Assembly (NCBI GenBank): GCA_002812745.2
Contig: NCSJ02000130.1
Location: 50,000 to 113,999, forward strand
Source of the DNA: Scytalidium lignicola
Taxonomy: Eukaryota; Ascomycota; Leotiomycetes
Length of the DNA: 64,000 nt
Direction: 5' to 3'
Under the pieces are notes generated by a model. It was not told the origin of the DNA and did no database searches. It saw only the letters and a program-made list of their open reading frames with translations. A program made the translations under genes and the position numbers. Below, one piece after another: positions 1-12,444 of the stretch (position 1 is the stretch's first letter; each line of letters begins with the position of its first letter).

Positions 1-924
1 ATGATGACAATGTGTTCGCAGAAGACCATGAATACAAAACGCCCCCACTCGTGACTCCGAAGAGGACCGAGATAAGTGATCCTGTGAGGATAAACATACC
101 TGTCCAATCCGCTTGCTTGATGTTTTCCTTGAGCGATATGCTCGAGGTTTTAAGCTTGAGGAATTTCAGGATGTCTAAAAGCGTGGGTACACACACGGGA
201 AGGTTGATGTAGAATACACTAAATCTCAGTAAAAGATTTGCTGGTCAGTTTCCGAATCTTTAATGTGACTTGAGATCTCACTTACAGACGCCATGTCGAC
301 AGGCTTGCCATTGCTGCACCCATAACATACCCAGCTAGTAAGGCGACAGCGCTCGCAAAAGCCATCAGACCAATATATTTGCTTCGTTCTCGCAAAGGAA
401 CCATATCTGCCACGATAATTGTCACCAGAACATCATTTCCTCCCGTTCCAAGTCCCTGGATCTATAATATTTATAAGCCAGATTGATCATTTACGCTGCA
501 TAGTAAAGTCATGCCGCTGGAGGATTGCACTATATCGACTTACAACACGCGCCCCAATGAGCCAGGAAATATTTTGGGCGACGGCACAAAGAAGACTGGC
601 CAGAGTGAAGATTACAAGAGCAACCATGAGACACACCTTGCGCCCAAAGACCTCTGAGAGTGCTCTATAGACGGGTTGGCTAACGGTCTCTGCAAACAAG
701 AAGGCAGTACCGCACCAGTATGCTTGATTACTGGTAGCATCCAGTGCATCTGCAATTGCCGGTAGGGCAGCTGCAATGATCACTGTATCGAGGATAGAGA
801 TGAAGTTGCAAGCACACAAAGACACAAAAGCCAATTTGAATGCTCTAGATTTCTTAGCAAAGGCTTGCTGTTCTAGTTGACCCTGTTCTAGTTGGACTAG
901 AGGTATAGCCTTAGGGTCTTCCAT
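1..924 (-). CDS. MFS multidrug efflux transporter, 5' part (runs off the window)
   Basis: Encodes the N-terminal part of a major facilitator transporter, probably a 14-TM drug:proton antiporter of the plasma membrane. Three exons are visible: 924-544, 461-286 and 218 to the window edge, with phases that join. After a short polar N-terminus comes TM1 with a motif resembling the DHA14 signature (LDTVIIAAALP), then a loop ending FGRK, the joined stretch ARV-IQGLGTGG of TM4, RERSKYIGL in the next loop, and WR-VFYINLP before the following helix, all in the order expected of the family. I start at the ATG at 924 because the frame upstream has no ATG. The substrate cannot be told. The C-terminal half lies beyond base 1. 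Confidence 0.85.
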
Positions 925-3900
925 GCTGCTGTCTGGCAGGATTGAAAAAGGTTGCAAAAAGGAAACCTTTCCTGTTTTCTAAATTGGGGAGCACAGCCAT
1001 AATGGACCGTGATGACTTGCTCTCCTTCTACTACCTCCTCTCTTCTAAATATTTCACACATACAAGAGCCAAAACTGGGATTATGACGAAGATTAGACTA
1101 GGATCGTGAGATTCTGAAGAACTGCAAGGATCTCATATACTCATTTGGGTAATATTCATAAAAATAGAATCCTCCCTTTACAAGGGTTATAAGGGTTTAA
1201 GCAAATGAAATTATGCAAATTACACTTTTACCCTTAGCCTTGCATGTGTGAAGTATTTGGGGGGTGGTTAGTATTAGATCTAGCTATAATCTTTCATGTG
1301 GATTGGGCTTTTTTTGTAGGAGACTAACTGCCAATTTCTGTAGTTAAGTGGATTTTCAACCCCAAGATGCTGTGTCTGAGAATACCAATGTAATGGCACG
1401 CCGTTGGTTCCGGTTATCAGAGTGAATTAATTGCCGGGATGTCGACTTCTGCACGCACACCCACCCCGATCCTTGCCTTGCGCTAATTAAAATCGGAATC
1501 AGCCGTTGCCAAGAACGAATCAGTTGCCTCAATACGCTAAAAGCGCCCCATTACTAGTGCCACAATGAAGCTTACTTTAACTACCAATCGTAGTATGGCA
1601 ACAAAGCCTCCGTATAATTATTAGCAACCGTTTTTGGTTCTGGGAATACATTGTATAAGCTGTCTCGAGCAGTGCTTCATCTTGGCACACCAGAGTAAGA
1701 GGCTGCTTGCTTGCTTACCTATCTAATAGCATACCCTTAATGTTGTGTGCCACCAGACAGAATCAAACAATCCAACGCCGCTCTGCTTTTCGATAGATAA
1801 TGTGATATTAACTTCAAAATGATATTAAGTACAATTGTGAGAACATAACATAAAGACTAATATATGCTCTAAGATCTCGCATGCGTTTTCCTGCCCATGT
1901 CTCCCCGTGCCGTCATTCTTAACGGCTGGAACGGTCTGCCAAAGCTCTCTTACCAGGGGGTTGGGCACCGTGTTTACTAGATTCAGGCTAAATTCTTACA
2001 GTATTCCAAATCGTTACTGTGCTTCTCTCACCTATGCCTTTCTGGTTGCTTGTCCCGTCTCTGCCCTCTTTGCGGATCTATCCCGGAATAGGATGTCAGC
2101 CCGGCTAGAACTTCTACCATTGCCAAGCACCGCATACAATTCCGTAATGTGCTTAATGCCCACCCGAGTTATTAGCCATTTTATTGGGCTTCAGGTTCGT
2201 CCCATTTACAAATTACCAGTTCGCGAGAGACAATTTTCTCCCTACATTTTTGTCCATGGCCCTTCAAAACCCCCTTTGCTCCACTTGTCCCGAGGTAAGC
2301 TACTAGAGCAACAGGGTGCCAAGTATCCTCGTCACGATGCAATTGTATCATAGACTGGTGCCCGTCTGACCTACAAGCAGTTGTATGCCTAGAGTCAGAT
2401 TGCTGTTTGCAATAAGCATTAAACCTGGTGACAGGGGATGCATGTTATCTAGTGATTGTGAGGTTCTTTGCCGCACATTGACAGGTGGAATAGTAGTCGT
2501 ATTGAATAACACATACACTTCTACGAAATTTTTGAATGCTCCACGGCACTCAAGTACATGGCGCGTGGGAATCAGATAATTAACTCTAAAAGAAAAAATG
2601 TAATGGATACCCCAGACTAAAGATTCGAATTAGGATGTTGAACATTGTTTACTTCTATTCAAATCTAGCGTAAGGATATTCTTCCCTATATCGAAATTGT
2701 CACATTATTAGACATCTTAATAATCAGTGGATTTTCGTCCACTTCTCAAGTAGCTCCACTTTCCTTGCGTAGCAAAACCATCGTGAAAAGTAAGACAATT
2801 GGAAATCGGCTGCTCATTACTTCTAATAATTATATGTTGAAGGTATGGCTCTCCATGCTCCCTAGAAATCTTCAATACTCTAGAGGATCTTCGATATCCA
2901 CTTGATTATCGCTCTCCAGTTTCTAATATTTGATATATCCCAGGTGGAAAATATATATACCCCTGAGGAAACCGAAGAACGTCTCGCTGCACATCTAGCT
3001 GTGTTACAATCACCGTGGTCGGTCTAAAGGCAAGAAATATGAGGAAATACATGCTCCATTTGTGGCACAGGATTAAGATGCGATTAATATACGACCTTTG
3101 GATGTAGAGTTTTAGGATTGGATTCATACCAGCCTTGGATATAGGATTCCTGTACATATTATTTCGCTTGGTGATGAAGGGGTGTGCGAGAAACTTTCCC
3201 TGTCACTGGAAGTGGGAAACCTCAGAAGAATATACGACTTAATTTATGAAATAGTCCAATTACCTCTATGTAAAATATTGATGAAGTGTTTTAACATTGG
3301 CCGTCTAGATGAGGATCGGTATTATCCTTTTACTTGATTCGGTGAATTTATGCCGTGAAACTACAGAGGGATTACTTAAAGGTAGGAGCTGGATTATTTT
3401 CTGCAGAACATCTTGTTTCTGCATAACATAAATATCTTCCACTAATATCTCCTACTAATTTACAGTAGAGTATGGTACAAAAAGTGATAAGTATTGCTAC
3501 CAAAGTCACCCTCTGATACAAATTACAGAAAGTATCGGTGAAACTTTGGTTAATTGTTCTTATTTGCATGAAGACAGTTCTTAGTAGCACCACTTTTAGT
3601 CGAGATTATACTACACGTAACATTATATGAGGCTTCNTTTTTTTGGTAAGAAAAAGAAATAGTTCTCAGAAACGGGTAGTTATTTAAAAAAATAAAAATA
3701 AAAAAATGAATGACAAAAGAGTTCTTGCTCTACGCCTTTTCAGCTGTAGGCATTACATCTCTGCTAATTGTGGACAATTAGTCTTAGTTTCCCTCCTTGC
3801 TCTTGGAACAGCAATTTGTCCTGACCGTTCTGCCACAACGGCGCTTTTTGCTGTTCTATTACGAGATACTTCACTATTTGGGATTATATAGGAAGGTAGC

Positions 3901-4170
3901 AGTTTGAATGGGAGAAGGAGCGATGCCTGGCTTGGGCTCGCTAGTCACCTAGAAGGTAAACCGTAAAATAGGGTATAGTACAGCCAATGAACTGTATATA
4001 TCGTATAACATTAGAAATTTATATATAACGCCCATACTGAGGGGGGGTTTTGAATTTTTGGAAACCGCAACACCTGTTCCGATTCTCCAAATATAATATT
4101 ACACGGGGGATAATATCACAAGATACCAATATTCTAAATGTTGGATTTTGCCCTGTTTCTCATAAGCTTA
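925..4170. other. Gene-poor AT-rich intergenic stretch
   Basis: About 3.2 kb without a gene I can support. ORFs of 60-148 codons occur on both strands (for example 1907-2353 on +), but none shows a recognisable domain, splice structure or upstream context. A frame without ATG is open at 3116-3337 (+). A single N lies at 3637 before a T run. I see no terminal repeats or transposase motifs, so I cannot call a mobile element. Confidence 0.5.
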
Positions 4171-5707
4171 TCATCTCAACTCAACTCCTAGTTTATCTAC
4201 CAAGGCATTCCTAACTTTCTCATGGTATCCATTAGCTTCTTCGTTAGTTAATGTCCTCTCCAGACTTCGATAATTGATTCGATAGCAAAGACTCTTTTTT
4301 CCAGTCTTAGGATGTGTGAACTCGTCAACAACGGTTACATCTTCAACCATGTCTCCAGCGATATCTCTTACAATCTCCATAACGTCGTTTTCATGGAAAT
4401 CCTGAGAATTGGCACTTATTCCACCTCCTGCAGCAGAGGAGGATGAACGTAACCAGAAAGCCACGTCTTTGTAGCAGGCTGGGTATTTTGAGAATGGAAC
4501 AAATCGCTTTAAGCCGGTCAGGTTATCTGACAATCCCTTAAATTGGCTCAGGAACCTCTCATCGGTGGACCAAAAGAGTCGGATATCCGGAATCTCGAAA
4601 AGAAGCATGGCAATACGTTCCAGACCCAGTCCAAACGCCCATCCAGACTGCTCAGGGACCCCAGCATTGTTCAAAATATCTTGTTTCACAACACCGCAGC
4701 CGAGAACCTCAAGCCAGTCCCCTTGCCAGAAGACTTCCATCTCCCAGGAAGGACTGGTGAAAGGAAAGTAAGCTTCAATCCACCGGACTCTGAGTGGTTC
4801 ATCAACGAAGTTTGGATTCGTAGCCATTGCTGCAGTCTTCGCCCGAGCAAATATCTCTACAGCAACTAATTCTAGAGAACGCTTCAGATGGGCAGTAATC
4901 GCTTCCGCCTCCTCTAAAGTATGATACCCTTGAAGTGGATTTCTTTCGGGATGGACAGTCGGGTTTGGATCCTCAACTTTCATTGAATGTTTAGGCAATG
5001 ATTCTAAATCTTTCCAGACTGCAGCGGCCAAATCTCCGTTCGGCACCTTCGTCCTATCCCACATGCGCGCCCCTTCCATTTGATGGAAGACTGGATAATG
5101 GCTCCTATCTATGGCGTCTCTCCTATATACATCGGCACTTATCAAATAGCCTTCACTTTCATTTGCGCGAAATGTATCTGCTTGGTGCGCACTTGTATGG
5201 GTTCGCAATACAGTGGCCTTGTTCACATAATAAGTGTCCGTCTTGTTTCGTCCAGGGTGGTCAGCCGGGAAACAGAGTGAGTCGAAGTTCTGATGTGTAG
5301 AAACGACTGGAAAGTGTGTGTTGTGATATTTGTATGTCGGACTAGGAAAACGAGATTCAATTATCGCCCGAGTTAGGGCAATTGGGTGATCCTTTTGTAG
5401 ATGCAATCGCCGAGAAACCAAGGATGTGATATTTGAAGACAAGTTACACCATTCGTCCGTCTGGTATGTCCTGCCATCAATATCTGTAGTTGAATTTCCA
5501 TTATTTGGCACCTTTGTTGACTGGCTGTCTAGACTGGCGTCAGTTCAACTGTTTGACCCCAATATACATGGCCCGATAAAACGCACTGTACCTGCACTGG
5601 AAGCAGGGTCTCAATCCACGCGATGACGCATTGCGGAGGCCAATGAATAAGGACAGTGCATGGCGAGCTTCAGAGACATCAAGCTGCCTTACGACTGGGA
5701 TTCTCAT
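4171..5707 (-). CDS. MSF1: Mitochondrial phenylalanyl-tRNA synthetase (single-chain)
   Basis: Charges mitochondrial tRNA-Phe with phenylalanine in the matrix. The spliced model has exon 5707-5592, intron 5591-5525 and exon 5524-4171, giving 489 aa. The first exon supplies an Arg/Ser-rich presequence (starts MRIPVVRQLDVSEARHALS), as expected of a mitochondrial import signal. The second holds the class II synthetase core: TDEW near the start, the motif-2 region around RWIEAYFPFTSPSWEMEVFW, the glycine-rich GLGLERIAMLLFEIPDIR motif 3, and a C-terminal anticodon-binding FDX-ACB domain ending LGVELR. Length fits fungal mitochondrial PheRS. It is divergently arranged with the dicarboxylate carrier, with 489 bp between the start codons. 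A start at the ATG at 5511 would lose the targeting sequence and is less likely. Confidence 0.92.
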
Positions 5708-6196
5708 GGTTTTCAACTTGTTTTGTTACCACATCAATTGCTGGAGTCGTTTTGACAAAGCTTGGAGCTGTTAATTTTCAGCATTCGGGGTCCGAACCAA
5801 TGATCTTCGCGACTTTAGGCATCATATTCCTCCGATCCGAGATGCACTATGACGACCGTCAGTGAAAAGCTCTAAAAGTCTCGTTATAAATGTGTTGATA
5901 TATTATCACATAGAACTTACCTAGAGCAGAAACGATTGATTGGAGATTTAAATACAAAATAATACATAAAATGGAGATAAACTTGCTCGAAGAGAATCAT
6001 GGATCAAGAATCATGTGCCTGAGGGAGCTCTTATGTTGCTGCATACCCGGTCGGCATTAGCTACCGATGGCCGGCGTAATACTGTTTGTCCGTACAGCGA
6101 AATCTTCCGTTGAAGGTCCGGGACAAATCTATTTGCTTTGGCCCTCAACCCCTCCATTACGCACCCTAAATGCGAGGGTAACTGTCAATTGTCAAG

Positions 6197-7275
6197 ATGC
6201 CATCAGGGAGAAAGTCGCAGGAGGCGAAAGAGCTGTCGCGGAGAAAGGCGCGAGAGAGGGAGCAGCTCCGATATCCCTTCTGGTTTGGTGGGAGCGCGAG
6301 TTGTTTTGCAGCTTGTGTGACGCATCCTTTGGATCTCGGTAGGTCTCTCTAACTATCTGGTCTCATTCCAGCTGCTAATGTTTATATAGTTAAGGTATAG
6401 TGTAAGATAACTCGAATTAATTCAGTGATTCTAAGAAAATGTCAGGTCCGATTACAAACCCGAAGCGGGAATGCGCCGAAAACAATGGTAGGCACGTTCG
6501 GGCACGTCTTCAAGAATGACGGCTTGCTTGGTCTCTACCGTGGCCTCAGTGCCTCGTTACTCCGTCAATTGACATACTCTACTACACGATTTGGTGTTTA
6601 TGAGGAGCTTAAACGGCGTTTCACTACGCCCGATAAGTCCCCTTCTTTCCTTGCCCTGGTGGCAATAGCATCCACGTCAGGCTTTCTAGGGGGCATGGCA
6701 GGTAATCCTGCAGACGTTCTGAATGTAAGAATGCAGCACGATGCCGCCTTACCACCGGAGAAGAGGAGAAACTACAAGAATGCTATTGATGGGCTGATCC
6801 GGATGACAAAGGAGGAAGGCTGGAAGAGTTTATTCAGAGGCGTTTGGCCCAATAGTATGAGGGCTATATTGATGACAGCTGGTCAATTGGCATCTTATGA
6901 TGGATTTAAGAGATTGCTCATCGTTAATACACCCCTTGAAGGTATGTGTCTGATTCATCTGCATTGTATGCATGTATGGCTAACAAGCGAGCAGATAGCT
7001 TGACAACTCATTTCACCGCGTCATTCCTTGCCGGATTTGTAGCAACAACGATATGTTCCCCAGTGGACGTTATTAAGACTAGAATTATGTCTTCTCATGA
7101 GCACAAAAGCATAACTAAACTTTTGTCTGACATATACAAAGTAGAAGGAGTGGGATGGATGTTCCGGGGTTGGGTGCCATCGTTCATACGCCTTGGCCCT
7201 CACACCATAGCCACATTCCTATTCTTAGAGCAACATAAAAAGATATACAGGAAGTTGAAAGACTTGGATGATTAA
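6197..7275 (+). CDS. DIC1: Mitochondrial dicarboxylate carrier (SLC25 family)
   Basis: Inner-membrane carrier of the SLC25 family, expected to exchange malate or succinate for phosphate. Exons are 6197-6338, 6390-6394 (five bases), 6446-6941 and 6995-7275, giving 307 aa, close to yeast Dic1. Three repeats of about 100 residues are seen, with the carrier signatures HPLDLVKVRLQ (spanning the microexon), NPADVLNVRMQ and SPVDVIKTRIM. The microexon is required: without TTAAG the first signature cannot be read in frame. Both flanking introns are 51 nt. The specific DIC assignment rests on overall resemblance (for example GLYRGLSASLLRQLTYSTTRFG); another dicarboxylate or oxaloacetate carrier is possible. 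It converges with RPB3. Confidence 0.88.
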
Positions 7276-7733
7276 AAAGGAAGAGATGGTTGCTATACCC
7301 ATAGCTTGATGTACATTGCGGGTTGGATTATTAAACTATCGGAACAAATACCGAATCAGATAGATGGGTTGGTGGTGGGCATGTAATTTTTGTATATTGG
7401 ATTAGATACTCTAGATGAGCCATAACAAGGATATATAAAGGATATTTCTGGAACTTAGGGTATCATAATATCAATTTTCTATGTAGTAATTGTGGTTGCT
7501 TTTATCATGTATCTTGATTACTCCCTAACGCCATCCCCAGATATGCAAATGATGGTACACTGATGATCCCTATCATCCAACGTCAAGACTTATCCCCGCC
7601 TCCGAGGCAGATGCATACTAGCTGGTTGTTTAACTTAATCTGAAGATTGAGCTCTGATCCCGCATTTCCATCAAGCACCGATCTACCACCGAAAATAGTA
7701 TCGACAGTCACAATACGACCGAGATTAACTTGA

Positions 7734-8864
7734 TCAAGGCCAACCATTTGCACCGCTTGCACCATATGGTGTGGCGCCATACGGCGTTGTTGCTCCACCC
7801 CCCCAAGCACTGGTGTTCCCGTTTCCATATGGTGTTGTGAAACCTTGATCTTGCCCCCATCGGCCGTCTACTTCTGGGCTGCGGGGAGGTTCGTATCCGC
7901 CATTTACGCCATTCATTCCTTCCTCGCCTGACAAATCCTGGATAACAGCTGCTAATTTTTGTTGCAAGACTTTGATACCTTGCTGGATGATGGCATCCGG
8001 TTCTATACTTCCAACACCCTCAACTTCAAAGTAGAACCTTTCCGGGACGGCATCATAGTCAAATGGCTCGCCATCCTGAGGTGGCTCCTCCCAGTCTGCG
8101 TATTTACTCTTTGGCCTACAGTGAGCTGTTAAGGAGGGAACAAGATGATTAAAGGACATGGAGCTTACCATTCTTTGTTTGCGTCTTGCTCATACCAAAG
8201 ATCGGTATGATGTAACTTGTTCCATGGATCATATTCAAATGCGATGGCTGCTGTAGCGGACCATTTCGCGTGTTCTTTTGCAATACCTTTCTTTGCAATA
8301 CACTTCAATCTTAGTTCTTGTCCTTTCCGTAACTTGCAGATCAGGGTACCCTGCCGATCTGGATCCGTGATGACTGGATTGCCAACCCACTCATTCGGGC
8401 GCATATGGTCGACGACGAGATCCCGTGCATATACCTTCATGATCTCATCTCCAGTACATCGCGCATGCAGGGTGAGGGTGACGCTGCAGAGTTCACAGTA
8501 TTGATCACAGTCACAGTCGCGAGAGTAAACCACGTCATCAACATTCTTTGAGGACAAAGGAATAAGACCTAATCGATGTGAAAGGAATTCGTCTGGGAGA
8601 ACTGATGTGTTTGCCTCTATTTCCACAAGATCAATGGCCATTGTCGGGATCTCAGCATGCATCACTCTCCGGAGGGAGTTTGCGAAAGCCAAGTCAACAT
8701 TTTGGAGCTCGAAGTCAACGTGGAGTGCGCCGGCCTGAATAGACAGGGTGTAAGTCTCCAAGCTTGATATACGCAGTAGCAGTATACGAGTATCAAATTA
8801 CCTCTGATATCTTTACGGTTGGCCCAATCGCCTCCGTATCCATCACCATAGTATCGTAATCCAT
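7734..8864 (-). CDS. RPB3: RNA polymerase II subunit RPB3
   Basis: Third-largest core subunit of RNA polymerase II, the eukaryotic counterpart of a bacterial alpha subunit; it pairs with RPB11. Exons 8864-8802, 8734-8169 and 8115-7734 join in phase to 336 aa. The alpha-like motif is clear ([20 protein letters not shown]), followed by [18 protein letters not shown] and HRLGLIPL. A zinc-binding cluster [10 protein letters not shown] is present, as in yeast Rpb3. The C-terminus is Gly/Tyr/Pro-rich (repeats of TPYG), a low-complexity tail I take as real because the frame stays open to the stop. Start: the short first exon [21 protein letters not shown] precedes the core exactly as in orthologues. 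Confidence 0.95.
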
Positions 8865-9763
8865 ATTGACTTGCGAAAGCGTAGACCACGTTGAAGCGAC
8901 AGTAGGAGTTGAATAGCTAGCACAGCTAAAGGAGCAGTAAGTTGGCGAAGCTGGCGAAGCAAGAAGGCAGTGATAGATCGCCTCGTGGAAAGACGAAGAG
9001 GCTGCCGCTTGAGGAGCCTTGCACGGCCGAGCCACACGATGAGATTCTGTTCCGCCCTCCGCAGGGCTAAGCTTAAAATGGCACTAGTACTGTATTACTA
9101 CTATTTTACATAATTCATAACTCTTCGCAATTTCTCGTAAAAGCTCAGAACATTCTTCAACGTTGATTAGTATTAATTTTTGTTCTGTTTTAGCAAATTC
9201 TCGTGTGTTGATTAATAATAAGTTTGTTTTTAATCGTCCACTAGGAAACACCAGACCTTGGCCTCTTCCAGCTCATTAGTTTAACCAGGCTTACTTCTAC
9301 GGACGTACTTTATAATCCATTATTCGAGTATCCTACTCATCCAATCTGAAAGATTAACCATAAGTTTTAACATAATGTTGTCCCGGTATTATATTCAATA
9401 ATACAGTGAGTTGGTTTAGCTATACTAGTGAAGCTTTATGGCCTTAGCGCTCATTTTGAGATTCTTCGCCATTCACTACCCAACCCGCCGGTTGACTAGT
9501 TTCTTCTTGAACTCTATTTCTTCTCTGCTTCTTCTACTTATACATCATCATCTGCTTCATCTTCGGTAGTCATTAGGAATGACTCCATATTCTGTTACTC
9601 ATTCTGCGCATTCTCTGCGAGATCATGGAGGAAGCAACACCTAATCTCCGTGGAACTATTGTCATTCCTGGAGATCCACATGGAGGGACATTGAGAAGGA
9701 TGGAGATAAACATAAAGCTGGTCACGGGGTATCACGAAAACATAGCAGCATATAGAGAAAGAT
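8865..9763. other. Intergenic region upstream of RPB3
   Basis: RPB3 5' flank followed by AT-rich sequence. Overlapping short frames at 8793-9037 (-) are shadows of the RPB3 leader exon. An ORF at 9625-9831 (+) has no recognisable domain; it may be decayed sequence belonging to the caspase-like relic that follows. Confidence 0.4.
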
Positions 9764-10160
9764 TTGTTTCTCCGCAACGTCGCTCTCTGGCCCGGTCTGC
9801 ATCTCCTTGGCTTGTATCTCTGGACTATTGACCAAGCTGTGAATCGAGCACTCACCTCACCAAAGAAATACGATAAAGCAGCTGTCCTCTCCCTTCGCTG
9901 GGAGAATGATGATCTAGGCCTTGGAGCTATCGAAACAGACTCCTCGATGTTTTTAATCACAAGTTTCACTACACCACCGATAAGCTTCTAATACCAGCAA
10001 GAACAGCGCGTGATTCATCCTTGGCAGTACGAAACAAACTTCAGACACTTATTGATAAATATGATAGCCCAACCAGTCTGCTTATTCTCATCTACCAGGG
10101 ACACTCAGCTGTTCAAGTTCAGCCTTCTGGCAAACAACTTCAGTTTTGTAAGCCCTATTC
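9764..10160 (+). pseudogene. Caspase-like (peptidase C14 type) gene relic, frameshifted
   Basis: Two overlapping frames together resemble the first half of a fungal caspase-like domain. Frame one, up to about 9939, reads KKYDKAAVLSLRWENDDLGL. Frame two, from about 9940, reads DVFNHKFHYTTDKLLIPA and then DSPTSLLILIYQGHSA, ending in the GH dipeptide that carries the catalytic histidine in this fold. A one-base deletion near 9939 (context GAAACAGACTCC) separates them; it is not in a homopolymer. No catalytic-cysteine half is recognisable downstream, where sequence becomes AT-rich with many stops. I conclude an inactivated fragment. An unannotated intron cannot join the frames because the break is one base with no splice sites at it. 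Confidence 0.6.
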
Positions 10161-11413
10161 TTCTGCAATTAACTTAGGTCAAAATTAACATAAATATAAA
10201 TATAGTGAATCATCAATTCCTAGAGCAATAAGACTTCCATGGGCTTACCTTTATTGAATCTACTAGTTTTGTTACCTTGCTTTACTCGGGGTTTATATAA
10301 ACTTTACTGTTAGCGTGCTATAAGAATTATAATGCGAGATACCTATGAAGAATAACAATACTTCTCCATATATAATTCCTAGTGTCATTATTCTACCAAA
10401 ACCGGAAAGGCATACCAAGGCTGAATCAAAGGCGAATTTGATCAGTTCGGAAGAACTAAAGTGCGAAATCTAGAATTGCATGCATCTATACACGTGACTT
10501 ATAAATTCGCCTTGTTTTGATTTAGAGGTAGTAGATGATGAAACAAATTCACCTCAAAGCTCAGCCACGCAGCTTCTGCCATTCACTTCTTGTACAGGTA
10601 GTTTAGAGTCACAGTCACTCAAGGAAGTCACGTTCTTGACTACGAGATCGTTGCAGCATACTTCCGAGACATAGATCTGGTTCCTGGCTAAAAGAAGCTT
10701 TGATAGACCTGCAAGCAGGAAGGCAGGTGAAGTGGCAGCAAGTACGTGGACAATGTCGCAACCGAACTGAGTAAGAATCTGTATACGTACATACTTGTAT
10801 TTTTCAGGCACATTCAGGGCTGTCTAATCCAAATAATATCCCTCTTTTGGTAACTATCCCGCGCATTCACCCGGAGCCAGTGGAGATTGCCCCTTTACAA
10901 ACACGAGTTGTGAGTGGCAGTGAAGTTGTTGGCGGGAGGACTGATCCTTCAAGCATACGTCCCTGCAGGGCTGAGCGACAGGTGGGAGATAGAACCAAGT
11001 AAGATCCGCTCTGATTCAGATTAGAAGGCATTTCATAGCCTCACGGCATTCATTTGTTTCCTTGTGACAATTAATGACTAGCGGGATTTCTCTCCGGTCT
11101 AGGCCGAGTTTGATGAGGCGCCGTGTTGCGGCTTCCTTATGTCAGTGGCTATGATGATTTGTTGGAGTTCAACAAACCTTTTGACTTCGGGGCGCAGTAG
11201 TCTCGCAAGTTCGCAACTGCCACTTGCCTCCCGGGTGGTCGGTGTCACCGCGAACCGATCTAACACTTCTTTATGATTCCTTACAAAACCCCCTCCTTCA
11301 ACCCACTCTAAAACATCTTTTTTCCCTCTGTATTAAATCATCATCAAATATCTAAATTCCTAAATACTACCACCAAATTTTAGAGGAAAAAAAAGTTCGC
11401 AAGAGACACCAAG
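10161..11413. other. Intergenic region; calcipressin 5' flank
   Basis: No supported gene. A short open segment around 10380-10476 (+) could be decayed sequence from the caspase-like relic, but I cannot align it to the fold. Pyrimidine-rich sequence just before 11414 (around 11220-11345) is typical of a fungal promoter and leader. Confidence 0.4.
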
Positions 11414-12166
11414 ATGTCTAATGAAAGCTCCCCGATATCAACTCCAGTCTCCTCGAGATCACGGACTCCCCTCTCACTAGACCTCTCCTCACTCCCGCCA
11501 CTCACACAACCCTCACCACCGTCAAACACACTCCTCATAACCAACCTACAAGAAACCGAGATCTTCCGCGCAGATAACCTCCAAACCATCCGGGAATTAA
11601 TTCACGCAGCCGCCCCGATCCACTCTTGGGCACCCCTCAAGTCCTTCCGGCGCATCGTGGTCTCTTTCTTCGACGAAGCTTCCGCGATCCGGATACGACA
11701 GATTCTCGATGGAGAAGATATAATGGGGGAGCGAGTCAGGGTCTATTTCGGCCAACCGACCGATATTGAACCTAAAGATGAGCATCTCCACTTACCAGAT
11801 GCGGGCAAGCTGTTCTTCATTTCTCCCCCACCATCTCCCCCTCATGGATGGGAGATGAAGCTGGAAGATGCGCCAAACAAACGAGTTCACGCCGAGGATT
11901 TGGCAGAGGCGTTGGCTAAATTACATGCTAAGCCCAAGACGGATTTGCCGGCGAGTCCGATGAGTGATGGAGAGAGTGGCGACAACGGACGGAAGAGGAG
12001 TGGAAGTACCACAATCTATAATCCGAGTGAGCATGGCCTTAGTCCGAACTTACCGGCTATTGCGGTGGAGGATTTCACGGATGGTGGGGATGATATCAGT
12101 CCTCTCGAAGCAGAGCGGTCAATCTTGGCACATACCGCCAGACCGCCAATCGAGTTGAGGGAATGA
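11414..12166 (+). CDS. RCN1: Calcipressin (regulator of calcineurin)
   Basis: Binds and modulates the phosphatase calcineurin, coupling calcium signalling to stress responses. One exon, 250 aa. A Ser/Pro-rich N-terminus is followed by an RRM-like domain (LLITNLQETEIFRADNLQTI; RRIVVSFFDEASAIRI; GERVRVYFGQP). Then comes the family hallmark LFFISPPPSPPHGWE, in which the SP repeat is the usual phosphorylation site. The C-terminal half carries LPAIAVEDF, resembling the calcineurin-docking PxIxIT element, and TARPPIELRE near the end, resembling the TxxP motif. It converges with the mpaB-like gene, 278 bp apart. Confidence 0.92.
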   Translation: MSNESSPISTPVSSRSRTPLSLDLSSLPPLTQPSPPSNTLLITNLQETEIFRADNLQTIRELIHAAAPIHSWAPLKSFRRIVVSFFDEASAIRIRQILDGEDIMGERVRVYFGQPTDIEPKDEHLHLPDAGKLFFISPPPSPPHGWEMKLEDAPNKRVHAEDLAEALAKLHAKPKTDLPASPMSDGESGDNGRKRSGSTTIYNPSEHGLSPNLPAIAVEDFTDGGDDISPLEAERSILAHTARPPIELRE

Positions 12167-12444
12167 TGAGAACGGAGCGGGTATATTGGTTTCTAGAATG
12201 CTACTAGGGATATATTACTGCGAGGGACATAACTGTCGGGAAGGACAGGGCATCAGAAGGCGTTACGAACATTTTGAGGGCTTCGGCGTTCGTTGAGACA
12301 CGGGCATCTATAATTATGTATAATTAGGCATGGCATGATGAGAACGAGGTGAATATGATGCCCGATGAAGTAGATTTCTATTCAGGGTCATCAGTAGTCG
12401 TTTCTCATTTTTACATATAGACAATGAGAGATTCTTCTTGAACC

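Noticed and set aside
1907..2353. 148-codon ORF on +
   Set aside because: No recognisable domain, no splice context, no conserved-looking motif; lies in gene-poor DNA.
9595..9969. 124-codon ORF on -
   Set aside because: Antisense to the caspase-like relic, whose plus-strand frames match a known fold.
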